From Sulfurovum sp. (lineage in GTDB: Bacteria; Campylobacterota; Campylobacteria; Campylobacterales; Sulfurovaceae), in contig QNZV01000009.1 in NCBI GenBank assembly GCA_003978395.1, positions 1-6,166 on the forward strand: a stretch of 6,166 nt of DNA, read 5' to 3'. Of this stretch, positions 1 through 5,088 are shown piece after piece; within the stretch, counting starts at the first letter, position 1; each line of letters begins with the position of its first letter. Both the position numbers and the translations under genes were made by a program. The notes beneath the pieces were generated by a model. The model worked only from the letters and a program-made list of their open reading frames with translations. It searched no databases and was not told the origin of the DNA.

Positions 1-147
1 GGTTGTAGGAGCAAGAAGAGGAACAGGTTACCAATATGTAAATCTTAGTGGAATGAAAGCAAATACTGCCTATCAAGTAAAAGTTGTAGCTTATAATCGT
101 AGTGCAACAAGTGCTAATTCATCTATAAAAAGCTTTAGAACAAAAAA
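1..147 (+). repeat. FN3-coding tandem repeat, copy A (partial at window edge)
   Basis: This segment is base-for-base identical to 280-426. The offset of 279 bp is exactly 93 codons, so copy-number change by recombination would keep the frame. The left boundary is set by the window, so the repeat may continue upstream. Confidence 0.95.
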
Positions 148-502
148 TACCAATGTTATAAAAACACCAACATCACTCTATGTTTATAATATAACTGAAA
201 CCACAGCACGACTTAGATTTAGAGACAATGCAACAAATGAGGTTGGATTTAAAATTTATCTAAATGGTAGAGTTGCAACGGTTGTAGGAGCAAGAAGAGG
301 AACAGGTTACCAATATGTAAATCTTAGTGGAATGAAAGCAAATACTGCCTATCAAGTAAAAGTTGTAGCTTATAATCGTAGTGCAACAAGTGCTAATTCA
401 TCTATAAAAAGCTTTAGAACAAAAAAACTCTTTCATCAGGAAAACAAATGTCAGGAAGTATTGAGCAAATTGGAGATAAGGATTATTTTAGAATTATTTT
501 AA
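1..502 (+). CDS. Fibronectin type III repeat protein, 3' part, frame broken near its end
   Basis: The open frame runs in from the window edge (first full codon at 2), so the true start lies upstream; the Met at 53 is internal to a repeat. One half and one complete FN3 unit are visible. The complete unit (about 160-421) opens with TPTSLYVYNITETTARLRF, has a central NEVGFKIYLNG strand, and ends with the typical NTAYQVKVVAYN strand and SIKSFRTK. Period is 93 residues. FN3 arrays usually form extended adhesive or spacer regions of secreted or surface proteins; no signal peptide or anchor is in the window. After residue RTKK the last 25 codons (KLFHQENKC...) no longer look like FN3 and are the out-of-frame reading of the PPC-coding DNA, so the natural end is probably at 735 through a -1 shift. 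FN3 identity is firm; whether the gene is intact, phase-variable or a pseudogene is open. Confidence 0.85.
   Translation, partial: VVGARRGTGYQYVNLSGMKANTAYQVKVVAYNRSATSANSSIKSFRTKNTNVIKTPTSLYVYNITETTARLRFRDNATNEVGFKIYLNGRVATVVGARRGTGYQYVNLSGMKANTAYQVKVVAYNRSATSANSSIKSFRTKKLFHQENKCQEVLSKLEIRIILELF
280..426 (+). repeat. FN3-coding tandem repeat, copy B
   Basis: This is the second identical 147-bp copy. Identity stops inside the A-run: copy A has six A's then T (142-148), copy B has seven A's then C (421-428). The point of divergence is therefore also the point where the reading frame breaks. Confidence 0.95.
421..427 (+). other. A-AAA-AAA heptamer, candidate -1 frameshift or slipped-strand site
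   Basis: In the FN3 frame the bases read ACA AAA AAA, so the heptamer A AAA AAA sits in the register of a classic -1 slippery sequence (X XXY YYZ). A -1 shift here joins FRTKK to TLSSGKQMSGSIEQ and restores a full PPC-like domain to the stop at 733-735. An extra A in the DNA would do the same. I see no strong stem-loop just downstream, so programmed shifting is less certain than homopolymer length variation or a sequencing error. Confidence 0.5.
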
Positions 503-735
503 AGTGTAGTAAGAGAATAGTAGATATTTATACTCGTGATAATAGAATAGATACTTATGGTGAGTTATTTAATAGTAACCATGAATTGATTGTATCTGCT
601 GATGGAAGATATAATGATTTTAAAATTAGAAAAGAATTATCTGCAGGAACTTACTATATTGCAGTTTCTAATCGTAAGAATCAAACAGGTAACTATCATA
701 TAAAGTATTATGAAGAAAGTACATGTAAGGATTAA
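448..735 (+). CDS. C-terminal PPC-like beta domain, probably the frame-shifted tail of the FN3 protein
   Basis: This frame encodes SGSIEQIGDKDYFRI near its start and GTYYIAVSNR...TGNYHIKYY near its end. This is the pattern of bacterial pre-peptidase C-terminal (PPC) domains, small beta sandwiches at the ends of secreted proteins. The frame is open from before the ATG: reading from 427 gives TLSSGKQMSGSIEQ, and the first strand of the domain (LSSGKQMSGSI) lies partly upstream of the ATG. So 448 is unlikely to be the natural start, although AGGA at 438-441 could act as a ribosome site. It overlaps the FN3 frame by 55 bp and has no signal peptide of its own, which argues against an independent gene. 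Most likely it is the C-terminal domain of the upstream FN3 protein, separated by a -1 frame change at the A-run 421-427. PPC assignment is by motif resemblance only. Confidence 0.65.
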   Translation: MSGSIEQIGDKDYFRIILKCSKRIVDIYTRDNRIDTYGELFNSNHELIVSADGRYNDFKIRKELSAGTYYIAVSNRKNQTGNYHIKYYEESTCKD

Positions 736-788
736 AGAAAAAGTTAAGGGGCATATATGATACTTTTTAACTGCTTTCCAAATTTTCC

Positions 789-821
789 CTCGTAACAAAA
801 CTCCAGTTTTGTTACGCCCAT
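789..821 (+). repeat. Palindromic REP-like element, left of the toxin-antitoxin pair
   Basis: A perfect 12-bp inverted repeat (arms 791-802 and 805-816, centre CC) lies between CTCGT on the left and ACGC on the right. No T-run follows on either strand, so it is not a standard intrinsic terminator. Its borders match the element at 1521-1552 and resemble the widespread bacterial palindrome of the type CTCGTTCCCAnGCTC...GGGAACGCA, known to me as a dispersed repeat. Family membership is inference. Confidence 0.65.
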
Positions 822-915
822 AAAAATAAAAACAATTAGGACTGCAATAAATTTTGTGTCAACTTCCCCCTAAAGTCAAACCTCCACTTCTTGCATATAT
901 TCACAAAGCAGATTA

Positions 916-944
916 TTGACATTCTAAACAATATTCTATATAAT
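916..944 (+). promoter_or_regulatory. Consensus sigma-70 promoter of the toxin-antitoxin operon
   Basis: TTGACA at 916-921 and TATAAT at 939-944 are both perfect matches, 17 bp apart. Transcription would start near 951, giving a leader of about 22 nt with AAAGGA (962-967) five bases before the ATG at 973. Small AT palindromes around the -10 and start site (AATATT 930-935, TATTAATA 947-954) could be operator half-sites for autorepression, as is usual for type II pairs, but this is not shown by the sequence. Confidence 0.85.
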
Positions 945-972
945 ACTATTAATAACACTTTAAAGGATTGGT

Positions 973-1233
973 ATGGTCATACCTGCAAATGATTTAAAAA
1001 TTAAAGGTGTTTCAATTATTGAAACCATGCTTGAAAAACTTGATGAAGTACTTATCTCTATACGAGGTAAAAATAGATTTGTGGTTGTTGATATGCAACG
1101 TTATAACTACCTACGAGAGTGCGAACTTGAAAAGGCATTAAGAGATGCACAAGAGGATATAGCCAATGGTCATTCAAGAGTTTTGAGTTCAAAAGAGCAT
1201 TTTAAAGAGTTAGACCGTGCTTTACGAGATTGA
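973..1233 (+). CDS. Type II antitoxin, Phd/YefM-like family
   Basis: An 86-residue protein of normal length for this family. The N-terminal part (residues 1-45, VIPANDLKIKGVSIIETML then ISIRGKNRFVVVDMQRYNYL) matches the Phd/YefM DNA-binding fold, in which a short strand-helix segment is followed by a beta hairpin ending in a 'VVVDMQRY' type strand. The acidic, helical C-terminus (about 50-86) is where such antitoxins wrap the toxin. It should neutralise the toxin encoded directly downstream and, with it, repress the promoter at 916-944. AAAGGA at 962-967 supports the ATG at 973. It overlaps the toxin gene by 17 bp, which implies coupled translation. Family call rests on motif pattern and gene order; RelB-like assignment is the main alternative. 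Confidence 0.85.
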   Translation: MVIPANDLKIKGVSIIETMLEKLDEVLISIRGKNRFVVVDMQRYNYLRECELEKALRDAQEDIANGHSRVLSSKEHFKELDRALRD

Positions 1234-1495
1234 ATACACTCAAAAATATGAGAAAAAGCTTTTTAAATTTTTAAAGAAACATAGAGATATTGTTGAGCGA
1301 TATAAAAAGACCATTCAGCTTATGGAAATTGACCCGTTTCATCCTTCATTACGACTTCATAAACTTCAAGGAAAATTAGATGGATTACACTCTATCTCAA
1401 TAGATATGCAATATAGAATTAGTATAGAATTTTATATTGAAGATGGTCGAATAATCCCTATTAATATTGGAACACATGATGAAGTTTATTCGTAA
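1217..1495 (+). CDS. Type II toxin, RelE/ParE superfamily (YafQ/RelE-like)
   Basis: A basic 92-residue protein with the RelE fold pattern: YEIEYTQKYEKKLFKFLKK (strand and first helix), then DPFHPSLRLHKLQGKLDG, YRISIEF, and a final INIGTHDEVYS. In RelE-type mRNA interferases the basic and histidine residues at equivalent places (here H42, R46, H48, K49, R67, H87 and Y91) bind and cleave ribosome-bound mRNA; the ParE branch instead poisons gyrase. The HPSLRLHKLQG and GTHDEVY motifs favour the RNase branch. The only reasonable start is GTG at 1217, because a stop (TAG at 1211) lies just upstream in frame and an AAAGAG site (1204-1209) has suitable spacing. The weak start plus overlap with the antitoxin fits the usual excess of antitoxin. 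It appears full-length and intact. Confidence 0.85.
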   Translation: MLYEIEYTQKYEKKLFKFLKKHRDIVERYKKTIQLMEIDPFHPSLRLHKLQGKLDGLHSISIDMQYRISIEFYIEDGRIIPINIGTHDEVYS

Positions 1496-1520
1496 GTTTA
1501 TCGGTTATTTGTTTTTCTTT

Positions 1521-1552
1521 CTCGTTCCAATCCGTCCCCGGTTGGAACGCAT
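1521..1552 (+). repeat. Palindromic REP-like element, right of the toxin-antitoxin pair
   Basis: Arms 1523-1532 and 1540-1549 pair over 10 bp (one T-G wobble) around a 7-base loop CGTCCCC. The outer borders CTCGT and ACGCAT match those of the element at 789-821 although the inner arms differ. It starts 26 bp after the toxin stop. There is no T-run after it, so termination is possible but not its obvious role. Confidence 0.6.
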
Positions 1553-1754
1553 ATTTAGTTGCTCCTATGGTAATCCAACGCTCTTCAAAATATTTAGTTA
1601 ATACTTTAATCACAAACCCCTATTCGACAAATTATTTGAACGGTAATTTTTTAGAAACTCTTAACGTTTCTATGTAAGTGTAACTTGGGATATAGAAATA
1701 TCATAAATGGAGCTAAAAATTTTATTTTCTATGATTTTTTATTGAAAAAGATAC
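1553..1754. other. Intergenic region without a convincing gene
   Basis: Stops are frequent on the plus strand. A 7-bp hairpin (TAGAAAC 1652-1658, GTTTCTA 1666-1672) has T's on its left rather than its right, so it is not a plus-strand terminator, nor a standard one on the minus strand. A minus-strand open stretch at 1461-1613 is discussed as a finding. Otherwise I see only the AT-rich upstream region of the next operon. Confidence 0.5.
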
Positions 1755-1760
1755 TATACT
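1755..1760 (+). promoter_or_regulatory. Possible -10 box of the oxidoreductase operon
   Basis: TATACT lies 33 bp before the ATG, preceded by AT-rich and T-rich DNA but no recognisable -35 at 16-18 bp. This is the usual look of a Campylobacterota sigma-70 promoter. Start would be near 1767, with a leader of about 27 nt carrying GGAG at 1785-1788. Confidence 0.35.
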
Positions 1761-1793
1761 AAGGATTCGTTTAAATGATAATTTGGAGAACTT

Positions 1794-2750
1794 ATGATGA
1801 GTGAAATATATGATTTGGTTATTATTGGTGGAGGTCCTGGAGGAATAGGGGCTGTGGTTGAAGCTAAAGTTTTAGGTTTAGGACGTGTGATGTTAATCGA
1901 AAAAACGGATAATCACTCACATACTATTCGTAAATTTTATAAAGATAAAAAACGGGTTGATAAAGATTGGCAAGGACAAGCTGTTGAACTTGAAGGGAAT
2001 GTATCGTTTGTAGATGGAACAAAAGAGAGTACTTTGGACTATTTTGATTATCTTTTAGATGATGAGCAGATTGATAGCCGTTTTAATTGTGAAGTTTTAA
2101 AAGTGGATAAAAGCGATAATCTTTTTACTGTATTTACTTCTAATGGAGAGTTTCGGTCAAAAAATGTAATTGTCTCTATTGGTCGTATGGGAAAACCAAA
2201 TAAGCCAAGCTATAAAATTCCTGCATCAATTCGTTCATTGGTTGGATATAACCTTGATAAATGTGGAAATGGCGAGAAAGTTTTGGTTATTGGTGGTGGA
2301 GACTCTGCTGTGGAGTATGCTTGTGATTTAGCAGAGACTAATGATGTTACCCTTACCTATAGAAGAGCTGAGTTGACTCGACCAAACCCAACAAATCAAG
2401 AGATGATAAAAAAATGTGCAGAGGCTAAACGTGTACGACTAAAACTTGGGATAGATATAGAAAATGTAGTGGGAGCACATGGTCAATTACGTGTTAACTT
2501 TATGGATGGTACTCATGAACTCTATGACCGTGCTGTTTATGCCATTGGTGGAACAACACCTAAAGATTTTTTAAAGGCTTGTGGTGTTACTATTGATAAA
2601 AAAGGAGAGCCAATCTTTGATGAAAATTATGAGACTGAAACAAAAGGTCTCTATATAGCAGGAGATATTGCATTTGCAAGTGGGGGAAGTATTGCTATTG
2701 CTTTAAATCATGGTTATAGAATTGTTAACCATATTTTAGGTAAAAAATAG
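1794..2750 (+). CDS. FAD/NAD(P)H-dependent oxidoreductase, thioredoxin-reductase fold without CxxC
   Basis: This 318-residue soluble flavoprotein has the two-Rossmann TrxR architecture. The FAD dinucleotide motif IIGGGPGG is at residues 10-17 with E36 closing the second strand; the NAD(P) motif VIGGGDSAVEYA is at 165-176, followed by YRR (189-191) and R196, which in this superfamily favour NADPH; the C-terminal FAD motif GLYIAGDIA is at 285-293. The five cysteines (99, 157, 178, 208, 263) form no CxxC pair, so it is not a classical thioredoxin reductase. It also has Gly16 where bacillithiol-disulphide reductase YpdA has its Cys (GGGPCG). TrxR-like ferredoxin/flavodoxin-NADP reductases are the closest functional alternative. 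It leads a three-gene operon with a NifU-like and a helical protein, hinting at electron supply for iron or Fe-S chemistry. GGAG at 1785-1788 suits ATG 1797 (second codon) slightly better than 1794. Confidence 0.85.
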   Translation: MMSEIYDLVIIGGGPGGIGAVVEAKVLGLGRVMLIEKTDNHSHTIRKFYKDKKRVDKDWQGQAVELEGNVSFVDGTKESTLDYFDYLLDDEQIDSRFNCEVLKVDKSDNLFTVFTSNGEFRSKNVIVSIGRMGKPNKPSYKIPASIRSLVGYNLDKCGNGEKVLVIGGGDSAVEYACDLAETNDVTLTYRRAELTRPNPTNQEMIKKCAEAKRVRLKLGIDIENVVGAHGQLRVNFMDGTHELYDRAVYAIGGTTPKDFLKACGVTIDKKGEPIFDENYETETKGLYIAGDIAFASGGSIAIALNHGYRIVNHILGKK

Positions 2751-2780
2751 TATATTGCTTATCAAAAAAGGAAAATCTTA

Positions 2781-3239
2781 ATGACAGCAGATGCATTGGT
2801 TATGGAACATATGATGAATCCAAAAAATTATGGGAAAATGGAGGATTCAGAGAGTGTTGGCATGGGGAAAAATCCACAAAATGGGGAAAAAGTTGCTATC
2901 TATTTGAAAGTTAGAGAAGAGGAAGACCCATTTATTGAAGATATCTCTTTTCAAGCAATTGGTTGTACTACAACTATTGTGGCAGGTTCGCTTATCACAA
3001 CCGAAGCTAAAGGAATTCACTTTAGCAGGGCAGAGGAGTTAGTCTCTGCCACTTTGGGGCTGTTGGAAAATCAAACTCCTGAAGATGCTGCATGTACAGA
3101 GATGGTAGCTTTGGCACTAAAAGCTTCACTTGATACTTATGCACAGAGACAAAAGGATGCAGATTTCCCTATGATTTCTTATCATATTAACACCGATTGT
3201 ACACCCAAAGAGGAGAGTGAAGATGAAAAAACTGTTTAA
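2781..3239 (+). CDS. NifU/IscU N-terminal-domain protein with altered cluster ligands
   Basis: A 152-residue protein with the IscU/NifU scaffold fold pattern: MNPKNYGKMEDSESVGMGKNP (12-32), YLKV (41-44), then FQAIGCTTTIVAGSLITTEAKG (57-78), and a C-terminal helix (LALKASLDTY, 111-120). In true scaffolds the cluster is held by Cys (NPxCGD), the Asp of that motif, a mid-domain Cys, and His-Cys before the last helix. Here the first site reads NPQNGE (N34 for Cys, E36 for Asp), C62 is kept, and the HC site is AC (A104, C105). Only two of three cysteines remain, so classical [2Fe-2S] assembly is doubtful. An extra C140 sits in an acidic tail absent from IscU. AAGGA at 2768-2772 sets the ATG, 30 bp after the oxidoreductase stop. 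Campylobacterota usually carry a longer, multi-domain NifU beside NifS, so this is likely a divergent paralogue. Confidence 0.8.
   Translation: MTADALVMEHMMNPKNYGKMEDSESVGMGKNPQNGEKVAIYLKVREEEDPFIEDISFQAIGCTTTIVAGSLITTEAKGIHFSRAEELVSATLGLLENQTPEDAACTEMVALALKASLDTYAQRQKDADFPMISYHINTDCTPKEESEDEKTV
3211..3215 (+). promoter_or_regulatory. Ribosome binding site fixing the start at 3223
   Basis: AGGAG lies inside the end of the NifU-like gene, 7 bases before ATG 3223. The in-frame GTG at 3217 is only one base away from it and therefore cannot use it, so 3223 is the better start. Confidence 0.7.
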
Positions 3240-4050
3240 AGAGATTCATGAAGCATGGTTAGCAACACAATTTACAGGATTTATGTCGCAGACCCAAAGT
3301 AGACAAGAGTTATATGAGTTTTCTAATATACTGTTTAAACATTTAACATGGATAGAGAACGATTTTATTAAGCAGAAGATAGAGTATAACTATGATATTA
3401 ATCAAGTGCCTATTCGAGTGGATAAACTCTCAACCATGATAGGCGATATTATTAGACGAATCGAACTTATTGAATCAAAATTAGAGAGTTGTAGTGATGA
3501 GCATATTACATTTAGAATGAGTAGTGATTTAAACTATATGAAATTGGCTCTAGGGAAGCTTGATGAGGAAGATGTAAGTTCTGCTTTTAATATGAAAAAA
3601 GAGTTCCCAAATATCAATTTGACTCAAGAGGCTCAAGATGCGTTGACACTTTTTCTATTTGAAGAGAGTTATAAAGAGTATGAGTTAATTATGGTCTATA
3701 ACTACTCTAAAGCAAACTCTAATGATGCTTTTTTAAATCGTATTTTTCAAATTTTAATAGATGAGTCTTTCTTCCACCTTAGAAGTTTTGGGCAGATGAT
3801 GGCACAAATGGGTATTTTGGGTGTACCACGAAGTTTAATGGAAGAGATTTACAAATTTGATAATTTAGAGCAGTTTCTAAAAGATGGAATCCAAGAAGAG
3901 ATAGGAGCAAAAGAAGAGTGTAGAAAACTAGCCGATGCTGTAAGTGCGAGTTCTGAACACTTTGCCTCTTTCTTTAATTTTATTAACAATCAAGAGAACT
4001 ATCATATCGCCTTAATGGAAGAGGCTTTAGAGCATATAAATAAAAATTAA
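3223..4050 (+). CDS. Helical protein, candidate ferritin-like fold; function unknown
   Basis: From ATG 3223 this is 275 residues, almost entirely helical, with no signal peptide or membrane segment. I do not recognise a named family. The C-terminal half reads as a four-helix bundle with acidic/histidine pairs: E147, E148, E152 and E154 on one helix, DESFFHLRSF (E181, H185) on the next, EEIGAKEE (E225-E232) on the third, and QENYHIALMEEAL (E258, H261) on the last. That order (E, E..H, E, E..H) is the diiron signature of ferritin-like and rubrerythrin proteins, but the first pair is spaced ExxxH rather than ExxH, so metal binding is uncertain. The N-terminal half (FKHLTWIENDF, RRIELIESKLES) is also helical. 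It overlaps the NifU-like gene by 17 bp, implying translational coupling and a shared task. I see no terminator at its 3' end. Confidence 0.7.
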   Translation: MKKLFKEIHEAWLATQFTGFMSQTQSRQELYEFSNILFKHLTWIENDFIKQKIEYNYDINQVPIRVDKLSTMIGDIIRRIELIESKLESCSDEHITFRMSSDLNYMKLALGKLDEEDVSSAFNMKKEFPNINLTQEAQDALTLFLFEESYKEYELIMVYNYSKANSNDAFLNRIFQILIDESFFHLRSFGQMMAQMGILGVPRSLMEEIYKFDNLEQFLKDGIQEEIGAKEECRKLADAVSASSEHFASFFNFINNQENYHIALMEEALEHINKN

Positions 4051-5019
4051 CTATTTGAATATTAATAAGGATGATAGTGCTTGTGAATAGTAGTATCTCT
4101 TTATGATTTTCTCTTTTATATTCCAACACCAAACATTATCATTGGTAAGTTTTGTTCCACCAATCCATTTATCTATTGGTTTAATATGTAGATAGTGTAT
4201 CTCTCCTTTTAGTACTTGTTGACCCAACTTTGTAATTTTCAAAATTTGACCATTTTTTTTTGAATGAATAAGTTCATTTTCTATAAAATTATCCAAAATC
4301 TTCCAAAAAATAATATCAGCCATAAATTTTTGCTTTTCATAATCTTGACAATAGTGAAAAATCTTATTTGGATTCTCTATCCCTTTTGAAATAATAAAGA
4401 GTGCCTGATGCTCTGACCGAGATAGACCATTTTTCCTACTTGGGTACTCTTCTAGCATACGTATAATAGCATTTCTTAAAAATGGCAAAAGAGAGGTATC
4501 TTCTTCTAAAAGTTTAAACCACTCTATAGGATTTGGCTTTGTAAAAGCACTCCATGCTTTTTGTCCTAAATCTAAATGTGCTTTAGTTATAGTTTTTTCA
4601 GAACATAAAAGTTTTCTAATATCTTCTTTTGAAGAGTTACCTAAATATCTATCTGTAGAAATAAGGCTTAGTTTAATATTTTCAATATTGTTACTATGAA
4701 ACCATGAAAGTATCTGTAGTAGTTGAAGTTGGTCATATAAATCATGTTCAAACCATAAAATAATTTTTTGATATTTATGATAGTTTTTAAGTACTTTATC
4801 TCGTTTTTGAAACTTTTTTTCAATTATGTTAAGAGAGCCAAAACCTTGTTGATGTATAAAATTTGCACGAATCTTAGAGAGTTTATCTATTGATAGACCA
4901 TATGGGACAGGACCTTCATGCAAGAAATCACTCCAGGGGAGAAACTCTCCATTAATATAGGCTTTTTTCATAATGTCAATCGTTACATCTCCATTGACAA
5001 TATTAAGAATTTTAAGCAT
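4051..5019 (-). CDS. DUF1835-domain protein
   Basis: A 322-residue protein with no signal peptide. The N-terminal part shows the DUF1835 hallmarks: IVNGDVT (7-13), FLPWSDFLHEGPVP (26-39) and LWFEHDLYDQLQLLQIL (88-104). The middle has AWSAF (155-159) and LPFLRNAIIRMLEEYPS (177-193). Residues 200-270 (SRSEHQALFII ... FWKILDNFIENELI ... LKITKLGQQVL) look like a winged-helix-type segment, and the end carries DKWIGGTKLT and VWCW. The family is widespread but of unknown function; the conserved acidic, His and Trp residues in the first half suggest a catalytic or ligand site, which is inference. GAGGAG in the leader, about 6 bases before the ATG, supports this start. Its stop abuts the upstream operon's stop tail-to-tail. 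It is divergent from the hydrolase gene and appears to be transcribed alone. Confidence 0.88.
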   Translation of the reverse strand: MLKILNIVNGDVTIDIMKKAYINGEFLPWSDFLHEGPVPYGLSIDKLSKIRANFIHQQGFGSLNIIEKKFQKRDKVLKNYHKYQKIILWFEHDLYDQLQLLQILSWFHSNNIENIKLSLISTDRYLGNSSKEDIRKLLCSEKTITKAHLDLGQKAWSAFTKPNPIEWFKLLEEDTSLLPFLRNAIIRMLEEYPSRKNGLSRSEHQALFIISKGIENPNKIFHYCQDYEKQKFMADIIFWKILDNFIENELIHSKKNGQILKITKLGQQVLKGEIHYLHIKPIDKWIGGTKLTNDNVWCWNIKEKIIKRYYYSQALSSLLIFK

Positions 5020-5040
5020 TTATACTCCTCTAATATCTAT

Positions 5041-5046
5041 ATTATA
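5041..5046 (-). promoter_or_regulatory. -10 box of the DUF1835 gene
   Basis: On the minus strand this is a perfect TATAAT, with T-rich DNA but no good -35 upstream. Transcription would begin near 5034, leaving a leader of about 15 nt that contains GAGGAG. It lies back-to-back with the hydrolase promoter within a 69-bp divergent gap, so the two may compete for polymerase. Confidence 0.6.
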
Positions 5047-5074
5047 CAATAAAAAATGTAAATATATTTTTTTA

Positions 5075-5083
5075 TGTTATAAT
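5075..5083 (+). promoter_or_regulatory. Extended -10 promoter directly before the hydrolase ATG
   Basis: TGTTATAAT is a perfect extended -10 (TGn-TATAAT) preceded by a T-run. The last base of the box is only 5 bases before the ATG at 5089, so the start point (about 5089-5091) coincides with the start codon. Confidence 0.65.
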
Positions 5084-5088
5084 AATTT

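Noticed and set aside
53..55. ATG at 53 as a real gene start
   Set aside because: It lies inside an FN3 unit, the frame is open to the window edge, and the same Met recurs in the next repeat.
742..772. AGTTAA...TTAACT inverted repeat after the PPC-coding frame as terminator
   Set aside because: The stem is 6 bp, A/T-rich, with a 19-base loop and no T-run after it.
1652..1672. TAGAAAC...GTTTCTA hairpin as terminator of the toxin-antitoxin operon
   Set aside because: The T-run precedes rather than follows it, and the stem is short; it fits neither strand.
1742..1760. TTGAAA (1742-1747) with TATACT (1755-1760) as a promoter pair
   Set aside because: The spacer is only 7 bp; the -10 alone was kept at low confidence.
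3217..3222. GTG at 3217 as start of the ferritin-like gene
   Set aside because: The AGGAG at 3211-3215 is only one base away from it, whereas ATG 3223 has ideal 7-base spacing.
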